A stretch of DNA of 32,494 bases from Bryobacteraceae bacterium. Its GTDB lineage: Bacteria; Acidobacteriota; Terriglobia; Bryobacterales; Bryobacteraceae. Positions 30,713 to 32,494 of the stretch are shown here, in pieces. The translations under genes and the position numbers were made by a program. The stretch is taken from NCBI GenBank assembly GCA_025980665.1, contig JAICXC010000057.1:1-32494 (forward strand). Reading direction: 5' to 3'. Below the pieces are notes generated by a model, which was not told the origin of the DNA, ran no database searches, and saw only the letters and a list, made by a program, of their open reading frames with translations. Numbering within the stretch: position 1 is the first letter of the stretch; each line of letters starts with the position of its first letter.

Positions 30713-31966
30713 ATGCAGGCTAGGGTGCTCGCGTTCGTGCTGGCCGGAGGTAAAGGTACGCGGCTCTCGCCGCTGACCAAGGAGCGGGCTAAACCGGCCA
30801 CGCCTTTTGGAGGACGCTATCGAATTGTGGACTTCGTCCTTAGCAACCTGGTCAACTCAGGCATTTATTCCATCTATGTCCTGATCCAGTTCAAGAGCCA
30901 GAGCCTGCTGCAGCACTTGAGCGAAGGCTGGGAAGTCGGCGGCCTGTTGCAGCAGCACTTCATTATCCCGGTGCCGGCGCAGATGCGTTCGCCTGGCGAA
31001 GATTGGTATCGAGGCACAGCCGACGCACTGCACCAAAACATCAACTTGATCGAGCAAGCCGATCCGCACTATGTGGCGATCTTCGGCGCCGATCACATCT
31101 ACCGCATGAATATCCGCGAGATGCTGGAGTTCCACATGCACAAGCGCTCGCAGGCCACCATCGCCGCAATCCCCGTGCCCAGAGACCAGGCTTCGGAATT
31201 CGGAGTGATCGAAGCGGCTCCCGACGGCACCGTCGTCGGCTTTCATGAAAAACGCGCCGACGCGCCGACCATGCCGGGCGATCCGGATCGAGTGTATGCG
31301 TCCATGGGGAATTACATTTTCTCCACCAACCTTCTACTACGCGAGCTGTACGCGGATGCGGAAAACGAAAACAGCTCGCACGATTTCGGCCGCGATATCC
31401 TTCCGTCGTTGGTGGGGCGAGCACCGATGTATGCCTATGATTTTCAGACCAATCGTATTCCCGGAGATCCTCCGAATCAGGAACCCTACTGGCGCGATGT
31501 AGGAACTATCGATTCCTTCTATGACGCCAATATGGATCTAAAGGCGATCAGTCCCGCCCTGAATCTTTATAACCGGCAGTGGCCGCTGCGCACCACCAAC
31601 TACTCCGATCCGCCCGCGAAATTTATCTTCGACGAACACGGCCGCCGCGGTCAGGCGATCGATTCCATCGTCTCGGGGGGGTCGATTCTTTCCGGCGGTA
31701 TGTTACGCGGTTCAGTAATGGGTCGTAACGTGAAGGTGCACTCTGGCGCGGTGGTCGAAGATTCGGTGGTGTTCGATAACTGCGATATCGGACGGAGGGC
31801 CCGGGTGCGCCGGGCCATCCTCGATAAAAACGTCCGCGTGCCGGAAGATGCCACCATCGGCTTCGACCGCGAACGCGACAACAACCTCTACTACGTCACT
31901 CAAAGCGGCATCGTAGTCGTGGAAGGCCACCGATCCACTGTAGATGTCGCGACGATGTTGGTTTAA
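30713..31966 (+). CDS. glgC: Glucose-1-phosphate adenylyltransferase (ADP-glucose pyrophosphorylase)
   Basis: A 417-residue enzyme that makes ADP-glucose for glycogen synthesis. The nucleotidyltransferase domain carries L-A-G-G-K-G-T-R-L-S-P-L-T, K-P-A-T-P-F-G-G-R-Y-R-I-V-D-F, W-Y-R-G-T-A-D-A-L, F-G-A-D-H-I-Y, S-E-F-G-V-I and Y-W-R-D-V-G-T-I-D-S-F-Y. The C-terminal left-handed beta helix has S-I-V-S-G-G-S-I-L-S-G-G and S-V-V-F-D-N-C-D-I-G-R. The length is typical. No other glycogen genes are in the window. Confidence 0.97.
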   Translation: MQARVLAFVLAGGKGTRLSPLTKERAKPATPFGGRYRIVDFVLSNLVNSGIYSIYVLIQFKSQSLLQHLSEGWEVGGLLQQHFIIPVPAQMRSPGEDWYRGTADALHQNINLIEQADPHYVAIFGADHIYRMNIREMLEFHMHKRSQATIAAIPVPRDQASEFGVIEAAPDGTVVGFHEKRADAPTMPGDPDRVYASMGNYIFSTNLLLRELYADAENENSSHDFGRDILPSLVGRAPMYAYDFQTNRIPGDPPNQEPYWRDVGTIDSFYDANMDLKAISPALNLYNRQWPLRTTNYSDPPAKFIFDEHGRRGQAIDSIVSGGSILSGGMLRGSVMGRNVKVHSGAVVEDSVVFDNCDIGRRARVRRAILDKNVRVPEDATIGFDRERDNNLYYVTQSGIVVVEGHRSTVDVATMLV

Positions 31967-31974
31967 CCCGTCGA

Positions 31975-32494
31975 CTATCTGCGGTTTGAATAGTAACCCT
32001 GCTCGAACTGATCGATATGGGCGCTGCGAACTTCTCCTGTGTCGAAATTGACTGAGCAGGTAAAGTGGTAGACATCCTGGCGGTTGAATCGCCGCGGTAT
32101 TGCTACATCCCCCGTGATCCAATCGCGACGGCCTGGATTATTGTCCACGGCTATGTTCCTGATGTCGACGTTCTGGGTCCGGAAACGGGTAATCGCTTGA
32201 TCTCGAATCGATCGCCGGCAAATGTCAAACGCCTGGTCGTCGGGCATGCGCCGGCCACCACGAAATTCCCCGCGCTCTGGCGGCCGGCCGTCGGGCGGCC
32301 TGAATCCCTGGTCATTGCGATCGCCGCGGTCGCCTTGCCGATTATCACCAGGGCCGGGACCACGGCCACCCTGGAATCCGCCTGAGATGGGCGGCTCGTT
32401 ACCCCAAAAGAGATCGAAGGTGTACCCCTCGGATCCGCCTTGGGTGTCTTCGATTTGAACCACGGCCGTCCCGCCATTGTTGCGCGGATCACGC
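31975..32494 (-). CDS. Partial exported Gly/Arg/Pro-rich protein, 5' end outside the window
   Basis: The minus-strand frame stays open from its stop at 31975 to the right edge, so at least 172 residues are visible and the start lies beyond the window. The first visible residues read R-D-P-R-N-N-G-G-T-A-V-V-Q-I-E-D. An Asp/Arg/Gly/Pro-rich linker in the middle is followed by a C-terminal domain with two cysteines (D-I-C-R-R-S and F-T-C-S-V-N-F-D-T-G-E-V-R-S). Function unknown; convergent with glgC. Confidence 0.7.
   Translation of the reverse strand, partial: RDPRNNGGTAVVQIEDTQGGSEGYTFDLFWGNEPPISGGFQGGRGPGPGDNRQGDRGDRNDQGFRPPDGRPPERGEFRGGRRMPDDQAFDICRRSIRDQAITRFRTQNVDIRNIAVDNNPGRRDWITGDVAIPRRFNRQDVYHFTCSVNFDTGEVRSAHIDQFEQGYYSNRR

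Overview
The window looks like a piece of an Acidobacteria chromosome, most likely from the Solibacter/Bryobacter lineage. The evidence is a GC-rich sequence, an FtsX-type permease of the acidobacterial duplicated-orphan (ADOP) kind, tandem DUF6152 proteins with an 'AHHSF' start, a 'DGHPDLSGVW' exported protein, a large exported protein ending in a TIGR03437-like Solibacter C-terminal domain, and several small helical proteins typical of the phylum. No phage, insertion sequence, CRISPR array, rRNA or tRNA was seen. The assignment rests on recognising families by eye; no database search was run.

Layout. 1-350: mostly non-coding, with a possible pilin-like gene leaving the left edge. 351-1574: exported TPR metallopeptidase. 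1582-7548 (minus): a tight run of exported or membrane genes (unknown secreted protein, ADOP permease, SUMF1-fold protein, two DUF6152 proteins, DLSGVW protein), divergent from a Tat-exported phosphotriesterase-family hydrolase at 7630. 8769-12618: exported Gly/Tyr/Gln-rich protein, a RibB with a degraded RibA-like domain, proline dehydrogenase and RmuC. 12767-17525: repeat-rich exported protein, a cytochrome c plus copper monooxygenase-like protein, and a stand-alone Clp-type AAA+ ATPase. 17594-21214: infA, a TPR membrane protein, a methyltransferase, a coiled-coil membrane protein with a strong terminator, and a small secreted protein. 21301-26005: S9 peptidase, RRM protein, bacilliredoxin, and a PQQ dehydrogenase with the lanthanide-type aspartate pair.

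26009-27040 holds three small helical proteins of unknown function, two of them paralogous. Two near-identical inverted repeats (CAACTAGGG-N4-CCCTAG) lie in this region and look like a shared operator. The most striking element follows at 27100-27331: a complete, apparently undescribed transcription attenuator in front of the DAHP synthase gene. It has an extended -10 promoter, an 18-codon leader peptide with 7 aromatic residues (Phe, Tyr and Trp), an antiterminator arm, and an intrinsic terminator with a perfect 7-bp core stem and six T. It would let aromatic amino acid supply control entry into the shikimate pathway. The window ends with an anti-sigma/ECF sigma pair divergent from glgC, and a partial secreted protein.

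Several genes here (7630, 17869, 23817, 30713 and the leader peptide at 27117) have a -10-like hexamer 6-10 nt before the start codon and no ribosome binding site, which suggests frequent leaderless transcription. Several starts were moved inward from the longest open frame on the basis of ribosome binding sites or signal peptides, as noted in each entry.
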